A DNA stretch of 64,000 nt from SIG653 sp964509125 (GTDB lineage: Bacteria; Bacillota; Clostridia; Oscillospirales; CAG-382). A program made the position numbers and the translations under genes. The DNA is taken from the NCBI GenBank assembly GCA_964509125.1, contig CAZDVZ010000001.1:1-64000 (forward strand), given 5' to 3'. The notes under the pieces are model-generated. The model did not search any database. It was given only the letters and a program-made list of their open reading frames with translations, and was not told where the DNA came from. Positions 42,352 through 50,749 of this stretch are shown piece after piece (position 1 is the stretch's first letter; each line of letters starts with the position of its first letter).

Positions 42352-45012
42352 GTGGCAACAAAAAAACAATCTTTCAAAAAAACGGGTGCAAAAACAAAAG
42401 GGAAAGCCGCAAAAACATCCGCAGAGAAAAAAACCTCTTCTAAAAACGCATCAGAAAAAGGCGAAGTGAGGCTTGAAAAGCTTCATGGGAATTATTTAAT
42501 ATTGGTGCTTGTTTTTGCACTTTTCGGTGCAATTATTTTCTTGTCAATGCTGGTGAGCTTGGTTTCTTTTTTCACAAATGAAACAGCTCTTTTGGGATAT
42601 CTTACAAAACCGTTTTTGGGATTATGGGGAATCTGTACTCCTTTTATTGGCATTTACTCTATTGCCTATTCCTATTTTTGCTATAAATACAGAGATGACG
42701 GCTCGGTAAGGGCGGCAAAAGGTATGCTTTTGGTTCTTAACCTAATATTCCTTTTGGGTACTCTACATCTTTTGTACAATATTTTAATCTCAGAAGTTCC
42801 GGAAAATGTAAAAGAATATTGGAATTATGGATTGAAATGGCAAGGGGGCGGGTTGATGGGCGGATGCATAGGTTGGTTTTTAAGTAAGCTTTTGCATAGA
42901 TCCGTAGGTCTTGTTGTGGGAATTGTTACATATGCTATTTGTCTCACATTCTTTTGCGGAAGCTCGCCCGTTGGACTTTTTAGAAAAGCCAAACACAAAG
43001 CACGCAACCTTGTGGGATATATTTCTCAAAAGACAAAGCAATCTATGAATGAGATTTTTGAAGACGAAGAAGTACCTATAAAAGAAACAAAGCCTTCAAA
43101 AGAAACCAAAAAAGCCGTTGCAGAAAAGCCGACACGCGTAACCGATTCCATTAATGAAGAAACTTTGGAAAACAAGAATGCCGCGCAAAAAAAGGAAGAA
43201 GAAAAAACCGTTATTACACCTTCCCTTTATGTTCCGGACAGCATTTACGATGCGCCCAATCCATATACAGCGGCCGTAAATGACGCCGAGCCTTCCACAG
43301 AAGAAAAAGAACCGGTTAAAAACAAATTTGGATTTAAAATGGGAAGAGAGGCACGAGACGAAAACGGCGAGATACCGCAAGACGTTCCCGTTAAGACTGA
43401 AACATCGGATATTGATGAAAATCAGGTTGGGGAAGAAATTGAAGAAATTGAAGTTGAAGGAAGAGAGTTCATTCCATCCGAAGAAGAAGAAAACGCCCCT
43501 CCTGTGTATATATTTCCCCCGATTGAGCTTTTGGAGCGCGGAAAGGAAGAAACTACTTTCAATACAAACGAGGTTGAACAAAAAAGACGAATACTGCTTG
43601 CCACCCTGGAAGCTTTCAAGGTTAAAGCCGATGTTGTTAACATTAGTTGCGGCCCAACTATTACGAGATATGAAATAGAGCCTGAAATGGGCGTCAGTGT
43701 TAAATCCATCGAAAAGTTGGGCAAAGATCTGGCACTCAGGCTTGCCGCAAAATCGCTTCGTATAGAAGCGCCCATTCCGGGAAAATGCGCCGTTGGTATT
43801 GAGGTTTCCAATACAGACCGTCTCACGGTAAAACTTCGTGACATCTTAGATTCCCCTGTTTTCAGAGATCACAAAAGCAAGCTTTTCTGCTGTTTAGGCG
43901 TAGATGTTGCAGGTAATGCGGTTTATTTCGACATTCCTAAAATGCCGCACTTGCTAATTGCAGGTGCTACAGGTATGGGCAAATCCGTTTGCCTTAACTG
44001 CATTATTATATCGTTATTATACAGAGCAACGCCACAGGATGTAAGGCTCATCCTTATAGACCCCAAAAAAGTTGAATTCAGTCATTACGCAGACCTTCCC
44101 CACCTTTTAGCACCCGTTGTTACAAACATTAACAAATGCGCAGGAACGCTTAACTGGGCAGTTGCGGAAATGGAGCGCAGATACGACTTATTTGAAGCCC
44201 ACAGTCTGAGAAACTTAGAAGAATATCAAGCTCAAACAGCAGACGATCCCGAAAGCGAAAAGTTGGCATCTATTGTCATTGTTATCGACGAGCTTGCGGA
44301 TCTTATGATGCAAGCGGGAGCGGAGGTTGAAAACTCAATTTGCCGCCTCGCTCAAAAAGCACGTGCCGCGGGTATGTATCTTATTTTAGGCACTCAAAGA
44401 CCGTCCGTTGACGTTATCACAGGCTTGATCAAGGCAAACATTCCCTCAAGAATCTCCCTTGCTGTTACATCTCAAGTGGATTCAAGAACTATCCTTGACT
44501 CTGCGGGCGCAGAAAATCTTCTTGACAAAGGTGACATATTGTTCGCCCCCGCAGGCGCAAGAAAAGCGCTTCGTGTTCAAGGTGCATTTGTAAGCACAAA
44601 AGAGCTTAACTCTATTTGTGACTTTGTAAGAAGCAACTCCACTTCCAAATATGACGAAAATGTTATCGCAAGAATTAATGAAGAAGCGGAACAATGCGGT
44701 AAAAACAAAAAAGGCAAGGCTTCAGAATCCGCTGAAAAACCCGAAGCGGACACAAAAGATCTTGAGCTTATGATAGCCGCTTTGGACGTAGGTTTTGAAC
44801 AAGGCACGATTTCTACATCTTATATTCAAAGAAGACTCTCCTTTGGTTATGCAAAAGCGGCAAGGGTTGTGGATCTTCTTCAGCAAAACGGCTTTGTAAG
44901 CCCGCCGGATCCCGTTAATAAGCTTAGAAAAATAATTATTTCTCCACAAGAATTTGCGGAGCTTAAACTCAATCGCAATTCTCCCGACAAAAAAGAAGGA
45001 GGCACAGAATGA
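42352..45012 (+). CDS. ftsK: FtsK/SpoIIIE-family DNA translocase
   Basis: Pumps chromosomal DNA through the division or sporulation septum. The 886-residue product has a Lys-rich N-terminus, four membrane helices (about 45-205), an acidic linker (about 220-385), the motor with Walker A LLIAGATGMGKSV and Walker B VIVIDELADLMM, and the FtsK hallmarks QRPSVDVITGLIKANIPSRI. It ends in the gamma winged-helix domain (ISTSYIQRRLSFGYAKAARV) that reads KOPS/SRS sites. It could be FtsK, SpoIIIE or serve both roles; sequence alone does not separate them. Start is a GTG with GAAAGGA upstream; no nearby ATG is better. Its stop overlaps the next start. Confidence 0.95.
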   Translation: MATKKQSFKKTGAKTKGKAAKTSAEKKTSSKNASEKGEVRLEKLHGNYLILVLVFALFGAIIFLSMLVSLVSFFTNETALLGYLTKPFLGLWGICTPFIGIYSIAYSYFCYKYRDDGSVRAAKGMLLVLNLIFLLGTLHLLYNILISEVPENVKEYWNYGLKWQGGGLMGGCIGWFLSKLLHRSVGLVVGIVTYAICLTFFCGSSPVGLFRKAKHKARNLVGYISQKTKQSMNEIFEDEEVPIKETKPSKETKKAVAEKPTRVTDSINEETLENKNAAQKKEEEKTVITPSLYVPDSIYDAPNPYTAAVNDAEPSTEEKEPVKNKFGFKMGREARDENGEIPQDVPVKTETSDIDENQVGEEIEEIEVEGREFIPSEEEENAPPVYIFPPIELLERGKEETTFNTNEVEQKRRILLATLEAFKVKADVVNISCGPTITRYEIEPEMGVSVKSIEKLGKDLALRLAAKSLRIEAPIPGKCAVGIEVSNTDRLTVKLRDILDSPVFRDHKSKLFCCLGVDVAGNAVYFDIPKMPHLLIAGATGMGKSVCLNCIIISLLYRATPQDVRLILIDPKKVEFSHYADLPHLLAPVVTNINKCAGTLNWAVAEMERRYDLFEAHSLRNLEEYQAQTADDPESEKLASIVIVIDELADLMMQAGAEVENSICRLAQKARAAGMYLILGTQRPSVDVITGLIKANIPSRISLAVTSQVDSRTILDSAGAENLLDKGDILFAPAGARKALRVQGAFVSTKELNSICDFVRSNSTSKYDENVIARINEEAEQCGKNKKGKASESAEKPEADTKDLELMIAALDVGFEQGTISTSYIQRRLSFGYAKAARVVDLLQQNGFVSPPDPVNKLRKIIISPQEFAELKLNRNSPDKKEGGTE

Positions 45013-45596
45013 AAAAATTAGTATCCATTTTTGTTGCAATTATTTCGATTTTTCTTGTTTCATGCTCGTCACCTGTAAATTACACAGTAGACAAAGAGCA
45101 TAAAGCAAAGATGGAAGTCATATATAATATGATAAACGGTCTGATAGAAGAAGATGAGGAAACTTATTTAAAAGCCTTTGAGAGCGATTATATTGAAAAC
45201 GTGAAAAAGACTTTTGATACGTTGGGAGCAGAGTATTTCTCTAATATCATCGGGAATGGATACATGGGCGCAGATGACTTTGATGGCTTTGTAAAATCTT
45301 TTTTCACTCAAAACAGTGACGCTTTAAAGATGAATTATGGCGAAGACGTAAAAGTGGACCTTTCTTTTGAATCCGTTTCGGAAACATCTATAGATTCTTT
45401 GGCAACATTTATTGATGATTATTCCATATCATACCAACTTCCCAAGGAAAATATTAAAACCGTCTGGAATACATCGGTGAAATTTGAAGTAAAAGGCAGT
45501 GAAAATGAAAATGAATCTGTTTATAACTTTATTATTTTAGAACTTAAAGACGGAAATTTTGTGCTTCATCCTCAAAGCTTCTTGTTTACATTCTAA
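45009..45596 (+). CDS. Lipoprotein of unknown function
   Basis: A 195-residue protein with a lipoprotein signal peptide and lipobox FLVSCSS. The mature part is acidic and helical first (EVIYNMINGLIEEDEETYLK), then alternating strands ending DGNFVLHPQSFLFTF. That layout is faintly NTF2/DUF4878-like, as in many small clostridial lipoproteins; the resemblance is only suggestive. The start overlaps the ftsK stop as ATGA, and the stop is 15 bp before uppP, so it is embedded in this cell-envelope cluster. No catalytic motif seen. Confidence 0.8.
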   Translation: MKKLVSIFVAIISIFLVSCSSPVNYTVDKEHKAKMEVIYNMINGLIEEDEETYLKAFESDYIENVKKTFDTLGAEYFSNIIGNGYMGADDFDGFVKSFFTQNSDALKMNYGEDVKVDLSFESVSETSIDSLATFIDDYSISYQLPKENIKTVWNTSVKFEVKGSENENESVYNFIILELKDGNFVLHPQSFLFTF

Positions 45597-45611
45597 GAAA
45601 GGATTTGATTT

Positions 45612-46472
45612 ATGATTGATTCTATAATCGCGTTTCTTTACGGAATTATTGAAGGTATAACAGAATGGTTGCCCATAAGCAGTACGGGGCATCTTATACT
45701 GTTCGAAAAAATATTACCGTTTTCTTCAGATGTTTCCGAAGACTTTTTGGATATGTTTCGAGTTGTTGTACAGTTGGGTGCAATTCTTGCGGTTGTAACT
45801 ATTTATTTTAAAAAAATCTTCCCCTTTGATTTTTCGAAGAATAGAAAAAGCCTTATTAAGCCTGAAATTATGTCGCTTTGGGGCAAGATAATAGTTGCTT
45901 GTGTTCCTGCGGCGATAGTTGGACTTTTGTTTGACGATTATTTGGATGCTTTATTTTATAATCCCCTCACCGTTTCAATAAGTCTTGCTGTTTTCGGTGT
46001 TATATTTATTATTGTAGAAAACTCCAAAAAGAGTATTTCACCCCAAACTGATTCATGCTATAGCATTACATACAAAGCAGCGATGATCATAGGCGCATTT
46101 CAACTTATTGCAGCCATATTTCCCGGAACATCTCGGTCAGGAGCCACGATAATAGGTGCACTTATTATTGGAATTTCCAGAACTGCCGCAGCAGAATTTA
46201 CATTCTTCTTGGGAATCCCCGTTATGTTTGGTGCAAGTCTTTTGAAAATTGCAAAATTTGCGCTTGAAGGAAACGTAATGTCCTCAAATGATTGGGGTAT
46301 TATGATCATCGGTTTTGCTGTTTCGTATTTCGTTTCCATAGCCTCTATCAGAATGCTTATGAACTATGTTAAGAAGCACGACTTCAAAATTTTCGGCTGG
46401 TACAGAATTGTTCTCGCCGCTATAGTTATTATATACTTTGGAGTGATAACAAAACAAGGGCTTTTAAATTAA
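45612..46472 (+). CDS. uppP: Undecaprenyl-diphosphatase
   Basis: Dephosphorylates undecaprenyl pyrophosphate outside the membrane to regenerate the wall-synthesis lipid carrier; overproduction gives bacitracin resistance. The 286-residue polytopic protein has both signature motifs, GIIEGITEWLPISSTGHLIL and FPGTSRSGATIIGALIIGIS, with the conserved Glu, Ser and Arg residues, and about eight hydrophobic segments. Last gene of the plus-strand cluster that starts at the sortase. No clear terminator follows within 250 bp. Confidence 0.96.
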   Translation: MIDSIIAFLYGIIEGITEWLPISSTGHLILFEKILPFSSDVSEDFLDMFRVVVQLGAILAVVTIYFKKIFPFDFSKNRKSLIKPEIMSLWGKIIVACVPAAIVGLLFDDYLDALFYNPLTVSISLAVFGVIFIIVENSKKSISPQTDSCYSITYKAAMIIGAFQLIAAIFPGTSRSGATIIGALIIGISRTAAAEFTFFLGIPVMFGASLLKIAKFALEGNVMSSNDWGIMIIGFAVSYFVSIASIRMLMNYVKKHDFKIFGWYRIVLAAIVIIYFGVITKQGLLN

Positions 46473-46720
46473 TGGACTTGTAAAAAAGTCGCTCTCTTGC
46501 CACAGGAGAAATAATATGATAAAACCGTTATAAACGACGAAAAAACGCTTTTTTACAGTATATAATCTCTTTCGGATATATCACAATGGGCTTATGTCGC
46601 TTTGGGTTGGTTACATTCTTACCATTCACTCATTTTTACATACTTACATATACTGCTCTCAGAATAAAAAAGCACCGAAACGTGTTTTTAAAATAAATTT
46701 TATCCACAGGGAGCAGAACT

Positions 46721-47242
46721 ATGAATTATAATTTTCAAAACCCAAATTTATCTACTTTTATGAAAATGCCGCCCACATCGTGGGCAACGATTTACGGAAG
46801 CGAAAACTATCCTCAAATTAAAGGTACTGTGCGCTTTTATCAAACTGCACACGGTGTTTTGACGGTGGCAGAAATAAAAGGATTGCCCCAAGGCGAGGCG
46901 CCGTGCGAGAGTCCTATTTTTGCTTTCCACATCCACGAAGGCGAAGAATGTTCATCAGATCACACGCACAATGATGGTCAGAACATTGAAAACGTCCCGT
47001 TTTCCGATTCAAAAGGACATTACAATCCGCAAAACTGTCCCCATCCATATCACGCCGGAGATCTCCCTCCTTTGTTTGGCTCAAAAGGATATGCTTTTTT
47101 GGCATTCATTTCTTCTCGTTTTACCGCAAAAGAAATTATAGGAAAAACAGTTATTATTCACTCCGGCCCGGACGATTTTACTTCTCAACCATCCGGAAAT
47201 CCGGGAAGCAAAATAGCTTGCGGTGAAATTATAGGAATGTAA
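46721..47242 (+). CDS. Copper/zinc superoxide dismutase-family protein, cytoplasmic form
   Basis: The 173-residue product has the Cu/Zn SOD metal ligands: FAFHIHEGEEC (two Cu His), SKGHYNP (bridging His), HPYHAGDLPPL (Zn His and Asp) and VIIHSGPDDF (fourth Cu His). The closing GNPGSKIACGEIIG pairs its Cys with the earlier one. The active-site Arg of the GNAGxR motif is Lys here. No signal peptide is present, unlike most bacterial SodC; such cytoplasmic forms occur in Clostridia. Activity is plausible but the Arg change could lower it. It stands alone, with an AGGGAG site; 250 bp upstream no gene is seen. Confidence 0.87.
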   Translation: MNYNFQNPNLSTFMKMPPTSWATIYGSENYPQIKGTVRFYQTAHGVLTVAEIKGLPQGEAPCESPIFAFHIHEGEECSSDHTHNDGQNIENVPFSDSKGHYNPQNCPHPYHAGDLPPLFGSKGYAFLAFISSRFTAKEIIGKTVIIHSGPDDFTSQPSGNPGSKIACGEIIGM

Positions 47243-47337
47243 TTTTTTCACAATAATACCCATATGTTTTACCCATTTTTAATGCTCTAACTCTTTACAT
47301 ATTTGAAAATTTCTTTCTCCCGAATTTTGATCCCATC

Positions 47338-47360
47338 TTTTTTGGGAATTTCCCAAAAAA
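47338..47360. repeat. Perfect 23-base dyad upstream of the tRNA promoter
   Basis: TTTTTTGGGAA (47338-47348), a central T, and its complement TTCCCAAAAAA (47350-47360). It lies 15 bp upstream of the tRNA-Leu -35 box and about 95 bp after the SOD stop. It could be a weak terminator or a protein-binding site. Confidence 0.6.
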
Positions 47361-47374
47361 TTTCAAAAAAGGTA

Positions 47375-47402
47375 TTGACAAACCAAAAATTTGTGGTATA
47401 AT
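47375..47402 (+). promoter_or_regulatory. Consensus promoter of tRNA-Leu
   Basis: TTGACA (47375-47380), 16 bases, TATAAT (47397-47402), 41 bp before the mature tRNA 5' end. Confidence 0.85.
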
Positions 47403-47443
47403 GAATAAGCTTTCAGGCGAAAGCACCCCATATTTTAATAAAT

Positions 47444-47526
47444 GCGGCCGTGGCGGAACTGGCAGACGCGCACGTTTGAGGGGCGTGTGGGCAACCGTAT
47501 GGGTTCAAGTCCCATCGGCCGCACCA
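47444..47526 (+). tRNA. tRNA-Leu (anticodon GAG)
   Basis: Acceptor GCGGCCG (47444-47450) pairs with CGGCCGC (47516-47522), discriminator A, then encoded CCA (47524-47526). The D arm, an anticodon stem CACGT/GCGTG with loop TTGAGGG, a long variable arm as in class II tRNAs, and a T arm ATGGG-TTCAAGT-CCCAT are all present. GAG reads CUC/CUU leucine codons. Confidence 0.95.
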
Positions 47527-47528
47527 TG

Positions 47529-47567
47529 AAAAGCACACTTTTGTCCGTGAGACAAAAGTGTGCTTTT
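47529..47567 (+). terminator. Strong intrinsic terminator after tRNA-Leu
   Basis: Perfect 17-bp stem AAAAGCACACTTTTGTC (47529-47545) with its complement at 47551-47567, five-base loop, T-run. It starts three bases after the CCA end. Confidence 0.92.
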
Positions 47568-47571
47568 TGGT

Positions 47572-47607
47572 AATATCCGCTCCTTTAGGAACGGGTGATA
47601 TTTTTTT
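47572..47607 (+). terminator. Second terminator-like hairpin before the transporter gene
   Basis: AATATC (47572-47577) pairs with GATATT (47597-47602), with inner CC/GG pairs and a seven-T tract. It may back up the tRNA terminator or attenuate the next gene. Confidence 0.5.
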
Positions 47608-47649
47608 AATATGATATGACAACGATGATATATACCTTTGGAGGAAAGG

Positions 47650-48429
47650 ATGAAAGACAAAGGAGCACGCAATTTAAATGGTAATTCTCCAATTAAAGAA
47701 TGGTTAATTAAAGAAAAAAAAGAAACAGAGCTTTTGCTGAGATGCATTCCCGCGACAGTAGTTACGCTTTTTGTTGTCAGCGTTATCTGCATGAATCTTC
47801 TGGCAAATAAAACTCTTTTTCAAAATGATATAATTGCACTTGACGGAGGAATTTTAATATCTTGGCTTTCATTTATGTGCATGGACATTATAACAAAGCA
47901 TTTTGGGCCTAAAGCATCCAACAAGATTGCAATTCTTGCATCATCCATAAATTTGCTCACCTGTTTGATTTTTTATGTGGCAAGTATCATTCCGTCAAAC
48001 GCCAACGACTACAGAGTGTTGGATGACCTTTTAGGGGGAACATGGTTTATTTTACTCGGAAGCACAATTGCATTTCTTGCTTCTGCCGTAATTAACAATT
48101 TTTTGAATTGGATAATTGGAAAATCTTTTAAAAAAAACCAAAACGGAAAATTGGCATATGCCGCCCAAACATACATATCCACCTTTATTGGCCAATTTTT
48201 CGACAACTTTATTTTTTCCATAATTGTATTTGTATTTTTTGCCCCAATATTTTGGGACGGATTTCAATGGACGATTTTACAATGCGCTATGTGTGCCCTA
48301 ACGGGGGCAGTGGCAGAGCTTATTATGGAAATTGCCTTTTCGCCCATAGGATACAAAATTGTAACAAAATGGAAAGCTAATTCTGTGGGTAAAGAATATC
48401 TTTCTTACATTAAAAGGGAGCGTGACTGA
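47650..48429 (+). CDS. Queuosine-precursor transporter family (YhhQ/VUT, COG1738)
   Basis: A 259-residue integral membrane protein with about six hydrophobic segments. Family features are NLLANKTLF in the first helix region, ISWLSFMCMDIITKHFGPKA (the conserved D-[IV].TE.YG-like block), AQTYISTFIGQFFDNFIFSI (Q...D.FIF) and the C-terminal ELIMEIAFSPIGYKIV. Members import queuine or preQ0/preQ1 for tRNA modification, and VUT in the name means vitamin uptake transporter. No preQ1 riboswitch is visible in the short leader. ATG 47650 follows GGAGG; a start 12 bases earlier is less likely. An SDR gene begins one base after its stop codon. Confidence 0.85.
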   Translation: MKDKGARNLNGNSPIKEWLIKEKKETELLLRCIPATVVTLFVVSVICMNLLANKTLFQNDIIALDGGILISWLSFMCMDIITKHFGPKASNKIAILASSINLLTCLIFYVASIIPSNANDYRVLDDLLGGTWFILLGSTIAFLASAVINNFLNWIIGKSFKKNQNGKLAYAAQTYISTFIGQFFDNFIFSIIVFVFFAPIFWDGFQWTILQCAMCALTGAVAELIMEIAFSPIGYKIVTKWKANSVGKEYLSYIKRERD

Positions 48430-48430
48430 C

Positions 48431-49087
48431 ATGAAAGTTTTAATTACAGGAACATCCACCGGAATTGGAAAAGCTATTGCAGATTTGTTTTTGAGAAACA
48501 ACCATTGTGTTTTGGGCATTGATCGCGATCCACCCACTATAAAACACCACAACTATACCCATTATGTTTGTGACATTCGTGATAAGGAAAGACTTCCCAT
48601 TATTGATGATATTGAAATTTTGATAAACAATGCAGGAACTCAAAACGAGGACGATATTGACACAAATTTAAAAGCACTTATATACATTACCGAAAAATAC
48701 GGACTTCAAAAAAACATCCATTCAATTTTAAATATCGGCTCTGCAAGCGCTCATACAGGCTCAGAATTTCCCGAATATTGCGCAAGCAAAGGAGGGGTCC
48801 TCGCGTACACCAAAAATGTTGCAATGCGAGTTGCACCTTTTGGAGCGACCTGCAACAGTTTAGACCCGGGCGGAGTACTTACTTCACTCAATGACTGCGT
48901 AATTAATGACAAAGAGCTTTGGGCGCAGATCATGGACGAAACGCCCTTAAAAAGATGGGCAACCGCAGAAGAAATTGCAGAGTGGGCATATTTTCTCACC
49001 GTAACAAACGGTTTTTGCACCGGACAAAGCATTGTTGTGGATGGTGGAGAATCCATAAACAGAAAATTTATTTGGAAAGAAAATTAA
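48431..49087 (+). CDS. Short-chain dehydrogenase/reductase
   Basis: A 218-residue NAD(P)-dependent oxidoreductase of the classical SDR fold. The cofactor glycine motif is GTSTGIGKAIAD, then VCDIRDKERLP, INNAG, the catalytic Ser in NIGSASAHTG, the Tyr-Lys pair in YCASKGG, and the C-terminal VVDGGESI. Substrate unknown. It is shorter than most SDRs (about 250) because the central helices are trimmed. It starts one base after the transporter stop with AAAGGGAG upstream, so they form a two-gene unit. It is convergent with the hexuronate operon. Confidence 0.88.
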   Translation: MKVLITGTSTGIGKAIADLFLRNNHCVLGIDRDPPTIKHHNYTHYVCDIRDKERLPIIDDIEILINNAGTQNEDDIDTNLKALIYITEKYGLQKNIHSILNIGSASAHTGSEFPEYCASKGGVLAYTKNVAMRVAPFGATCNSLDPGGVLTSLNDCVINDKELWAQIMDETPLKRWATAEEIAEWAYFLTVTNGFCTGQSIVVDGGESINRKFIWKEN

Positions 49088-49123
49088 AATAAGCTTTTAT
49101 TCAAACGAAGGAGAAAAATGTTT

Positions 49124-50146
49124 TCACCTTTGCACTCTGCCGCTTCCGTCTCCTCCCGCCAGCTTTTCCACTTCGGAAACAGCAACACGGTTAAAATCTC
49201 CCTCTATGGAATGTTTCAACGCAGAAGCCGCAACCGCAAATTCTATTGCATTTTTACAATCTTTACCGCTAAGCAAAGAATAAATAAGTCCGGCAGCAAA
49301 TGAATCTCCGCCGCCAACACGATCGACTATGTGCAAGTTATATTCCTTCGAAAAATAGAAATCATCACCGTCATAAATCATGCCCGACCAGCCGTTATCG
49401 TTGGCAGAATACGATTTTCTCAAAGTAATGGCAACTTTTTCAAAACCAAACTTGGCTTTAAGCTGTTTCGCCACGGATTTATAAGACTCGTTTTCAACCT
49501 TCCCGCTATAAATGTCGCAGCCTTCCGCTTCGATTCCGAAAACATCCTTTGCGTCTTCTTCGTTGCAGATACAAACATCAACAAAGCTACAAAGATTTGT
49601 CATCACCCGCCTCGCTTCTTCTCTGCTCCAAAGTTTTTTTCTATAATTAAGGTCACAAGAGATCTTTACCCCCTGTTTTTTCGCCTCGATGCAAGCCAAG
49701 GCGCATATATTTGCAAGTTCGCCCCCAAGAGCAGGAGTGATACCCGTAAAATGAAACCAATCTGCTCCGCAAAAAATCTCTTTCCAATTAAAATCTTCTG
49801 ACTTTGCCATTGAAATTGAGGAAAACGCCCTATCATAAACGCAAACTGATCCTCTTTGAGACGCACCCTTTTCCAAAAAATATATTCCAAGCCTGTCACC
49901 GCCTATGGTTATCTTCGACACATCAACGCCAAAAGCTCTCAATGCGTCGGAGGCACCTTTACCTATGGGGTTGTCAGGCAATTTTGTTATATAAACGCTG
50001 TTCATGCCAAAATTGGCAAGAGACACAGCAACATTTGCTTCCCCGCCGCCAAAAGACGCAGACAGTCTGTCGTTTTGGAAAAACCTATTGTAGCCATCGG
50101 GTGAAAGGCGAAGCATGATCTCACCAAAAGTTATAATTTTTGCCAT
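49124..50146 (-). CDS. kdgK: 2-keto-3-deoxygluconate kinase (PfkB family)
   Basis: Phosphorylates KDG to KDPG with ATP. The 340-residue PfkB-family kinase has the N-terminal sugar-binding GGGEANVAVSLANFG and the C-terminal anion-hole signature VDRVGGGDSFAAGLIYSLLSG with the catalytic Asp. Assignment to KDG kinase rests on the family and on its place next to KDPG aldolase at the end of the hexuronate operon. The eda stop and kdgK start share one base at 50146. Confidence 0.92.
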   Translation of the reverse strand: MAKIITFGEIMLRLSPDGYNRFFQNDRLSASFGGGEANVAVSLANFGMNSVYITKLPDNPIGKGASDALRAFGVDVSKITIGGDRLGIYFLEKGASQRGSVCVYDRAFSSISMAKSEDFNWKEIFCGADWFHFTGITPALGGELANICALACIEAKKQGVKISCDLNYRKKLWSREEARRVMTNLCSFVDVCICNEEDAKDVFGIEAEGCDIYSGKVENESYKSVAKQLKAKFGFEKVAITLRKSYSANDNGWSGMIYDGDDFYFSKEYNLHIVDRVGGGDSFAAGLIYSLLSGKDCKNAIEFAVAASALKHSIEGDFNRVAVSEVEKLAGGDGSGRVQR

Positions 50147-50742
50147 TATAGTTCCCTCTTTTCTCTGTATTTTTCCAATGCCTCTTTCACGAAAAAGCTG
50201 CCACCAATGGCAATAACTTTCTCAAATTCCAAATAGTCATTAATGTTGTTTCTGTCAATACCGCCCGTTGGAACAAATTTAACTTGTGGAAACGGAGCGG
50301 AAAGTGCCTTTATACCCTTTATACCGCCATAAATATTTGCGGGGAAGAATTTCACCGTATTGATTCCGCACTCCAAAGCCGCCATTATCTCCGTAGGGGT
50401 TACACAACCCGGAATGTATGGGATGTCTGCATTTTTGCAAACATCAGCCACGGGCTTTGAAAAACCGGGGGAAACAATAAATTCTGCCCCCGCCTTCAAC
50501 GCGCTTTCGGCCTGCTCGGCATTTATTACAGTACCAGCACCTATTGTCATATGGGGAAAAAGCTCTTTTCCTTTTTTTATCGCTTCTTCGGCACAAGCTG
50601 TACGAAATGTTATCTCAGCCACATTTATGCCGCTTTCCAAAAGTGCAGAAAGTATTTTTTCGGTTTCGGATTCCTCATTTATCACAACAACGGGGATAAA
50701 TTTTGATATTTTAAATAAATTTTCTGTATTCAAATACGACAT
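50146..50742 (-). CDS. eda: KDPG/KHG aldolase
   Basis: Splits 2-keto-3-deoxy-6-phosphogluconate into pyruvate and glyceraldehyde 3-phosphate. The 198-residue class I aldolase has the catalytic Glu in VAEITFRTACAEEAI, the GAGTVINAEQAE phosphate region, the Schiff-base Lys in TVKFFPANIYGG and the terminal VPTGGIDRNNINDYL. The ATG 50742 is used, which matches the family N-terminus; a longer start overlapping the previous gene would add a non-homologous stretch. Seven bases separate it from the upstream reductase stop. Confidence 0.95.
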   Translation of the reverse strand: MSYLNTENLFKISKFIPVVVINEESETEKILSALLESGINVAEITFRTACAEEAIKKGKELFPHMTIGAGTVINAEQAESALKAGAEFIVSPGFSKPVADVCKNADIPYIPGCVTPTEIMAALECGINTVKFFPANIYGGIKGIKALSAPFPQVKFVPTGGIDRNNINDYLEFEKVIAIGGSFFVKEALEKYREKREL

Positions 50743-50749
50743 ATAACAC

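Noticed and set aside
46514..46531. Five-codon frame (MIKPL) after an AGGAG
   Set aside because: It stands alone 190 bp before the SOD gene with no downstream overlap or hairpin logic, so it is probably chance.
47568..47649. preQ1 riboswitch before the YhhQ-type transporter
   Set aside because: No short pseudoknot pattern with the A-rich tail is visible. A terminator-like hairpin explains the sequence.
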